NCBI GenBank assembly: GCA_947487895.1
Contig: CANKYF010000008.1
Location: 62,001 to 126,000 of the forward strand
Direction: 5' to 3'
DNA: 64,000 nt
Source of the DNA: an uncultured Flavobacteriaceae bacterium
Lineage (GTDB): Bacteria; Bacteroidota; Bacteroidia; Flavobacteriales; Flavobacteriaceae
Positions 62,829 through 64,000 of the stretch are shown in pieces (the stretch's first letter is position 1; every line of letters begins with the position of its first letter). The position numbers and the translations under genes were made by a program. A model generated the notes under the pieces. The model made no database searches. It worked only from the letters and a program-made list of their open reading frames with translations, and had not been told where the DNA came from.

Positions 62829-64000
62829 ATGAAATTAAAGTTGTGTGTATTTATATTAAGTATTTTTAGCATTATAATTTATGCACAGCAACCTAATGTT
62901 ATTGTTGTTTTAGCTGATGATATTGGTATTGGAGATATTTCTTACTACAGACGCATGCACTCCAATAATATTGTAGTTGAAACCCCAGCATTAGATAAGC
63001 TTTCAGAAGAAGGTCTTGTTTTTACAGATGCACATTCACCCGCAGCCTTATGTGCTCCAACGAGATATGCTATCATGACTGGTAATCATTGTTATCGCAG
63101 TTATGCACCTTGGGGTGTTTGGGGATGCTATAGACCTTCACCTATTGAAAAAGACCAACTTACTTTAGGAAAGTTGATGAAGAATGCTGGTTACAAAACA
63201 TCGTTCTTTGGAAAGTGGGGATTCGGTATGGATTTTGGCAGAAAAGACAATCCTGATATAGTATATAGAAGTCCTAGAAAAGAACATGAATTAGATGTAG
63301 ATATTACTAAAGTTATAGATAGAGGGCCAGTTCAAAATGGTTTTGATTATAGTTTTATGTACCCAGCTGGAATTCAGGCAGAACCATATGCTGTGTATGA
63401 AAATGGTATTATGAAACCTCTAAAGGAAGATTCTGAAATCATTCTTATAACTAAAGAATATGGTGAAAAATTAGGCTTTAAGTTAGATAAAAAAGAAGGT
63501 TTAGGTGATAGTAATTGGAATCCGTTTAATGCTGGTGAATTATTGATAGATAAGGCGGTAACATTTATTGAAAAGAATGCTAAAACCAAAGAACCATTCT
63601 TTATGTATTACTGTTCGCAAGCGGTTCACAAACCACATACTCCTTCAAAAGTATTAAACAATATCAAAATATCAGGAACAACGCCTTCAAATCATTTAGA
63701 TATGGTTAAAGAATTAGATGTTCAAATGGAAATGTTAATTCAAACTTTGAAAGAACAAGGGGTTTATGATAATACATTAATCATTTTCACATCAGATAAT
63801 GGAGGATTACAAATTAAGCCAACTATTAATTCTGGACACAAATCTAACACTATATATAGAGGCGGTAAAAATCAGCCATATGAAGGAGGTACTCGAGTAC
63901 CATTTATTGCATGGTGGCCTAAGAAAATTAAAAGAAATCAGAAATCAGATACTCCAGTATTAGGGATTGATGTTATGGCAACTTTAGCAGCTATTACCAA
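62829..64000 (+). CDS. S1-type sulfatase (cut by the window end)
   Basis: Open from the ATG at 62829 to the last base, not listed in the ORF track because no stop is present. The 390 visible residues begin with signal peptide MKLKLCVFILSIFSIIIYAQ, then PNVIVVLADDIGIGDISYY, the formylglycine site ALCAPTRYAIMTG (C-A-P-T-R, a threonine variant of CxPSR), GYKTSFFGKWGFG, FIEKNAKTKEPFFMYY and the metal site IIFTSDNGG. It is an arylsulfatase-A-like member. The gene continues the GH43 operon. Confidence 0.93.
   Translation, partial: MKLKLCVFILSIFSIIIYAQQPNVIVVLADDIGIGDISYYRRMHSNNIVVETPALDKLSEEGLVFTDAHSPAALCAPTRYAIMTGNHCYRSYAPWGVWGCYRPSPIEKDQLTLGKLMKNAGYKTSFFGKWGFGMDFGRKDNPDIVYRSPRKEHELDVDITKVIDRGPVQNGFDYSFMYPAGIQAEPYAVYENGIMKPLKEDSEIILITKEYGEKLGFKLDKKEGLGDSNWNPFNAGELLIDKAVTFIEKNAKTKEPFFMYYCSQAVHKPHTPSKVLNNIKISGTTPSNHLDMVKELDVQMEMLIQTLKEQGVYDNTLIIFTSDNGGLQIKPTINSGHKSNTIYRGGKNQPYEGGTRVPFIAWWPKKIKRNQKSDTPVLGIDVMATLAAIT

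Overview
The window is chromosomal DNA of a member of the Flavobacteriaceae (Bacteroidetes), most likely a marine, carotenoid-pigmented degrader of algal polysaccharides. This is inferred from four giant proteins with type IX secretion (T9SS) type-B sorting domains, one T9SS type-A protein, flavobacterial -7 promoter boxes (TAnnTTTG), a DUF5606 protein, a zeaxanthin-type crt operon, strong A+T richness, and a sulfatase/glycosidase locus at the right edge. No phage, integrase, transposase or CRISPR array was seen.

Layout. 0-4 kb: the 3' end of sucC, a small secreted protein, a TerB-like protein and uvrB. 4-19.7 kb: four secreted T9SS type-B proteins (1732, 1666, 813 and 909 aa) on the minus strand, built partly from one shared Cys-Asp repeat module, preceded by an ABC-2 exporter pair (19.7-21.5 kb). 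21.6-26.7 kb: a possible kinase-fold orphan, a pRiA4b ORF-3-like protein, and a minus-strand run of threonylcarbamoyl-AMP synthase, CCA-adding enzyme, GNAT and heme A synthase. 26.8-32.9 kb: surface-glycan genes (FkbM methyltransferase, three GT2, a Kdo/WaaP-type kinase, GT9, GT32-like). 33-41.8 kb: dapD, a small secreted protein followed by decayed tandem copies of its own 3' half, ruvX, def, DUF5606, a Crp/Fnr regulator, a lipoprotein with two RskA-like domains, a TlpA-like thioredoxin, a 2-hydroxyacid dehydrogenase, and a TetR-DinB-cupin unit with two matching operators. 41.9-46.3 kb: a CarH-like MerR/B12 regulator with crtI-crtB-crtZ-lycopene cyclase. 46.4-49.8 kb: an eight-haem cytochrome/TPR lipoprotein, an NYN-domain protein and tRNA-Leu(GAG). 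50-64 kb: a carbohydrate-degradation locus with a beta-helix protein, a binding-type lipoprotein, GH16, GH105, GH3, GH43 and three S1 sulfatases, the last cut by the window end.

How the genes work together. The crt genes would convert phytoene to lycopene, beta-carotene and zeaxanthin, and the adjacent regulator carries the residues expected of a B12 photoreceptor, so light-dependent pigment synthesis is likely. The right-hand locus would desulfate and depolymerise a sulfated algal polysaccharide: GH16 as endo-enzyme, GH105 for unsaturated uronyl ends made by a lyase, and GH3/GH43 for xylose- or arabinose-like residues. No SusC/SusD pair is visible, so the locus probably extends beyond the window. 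The strongest candidates for undescribed biology are the CDxD-module adhesin cluster, the TetR twin-operator unit, the Crp-type palindrome replacing a -33 box, the decayed tandem array at 34.4-35.0 kb and the kinase-like orphan at 21.6 kb.
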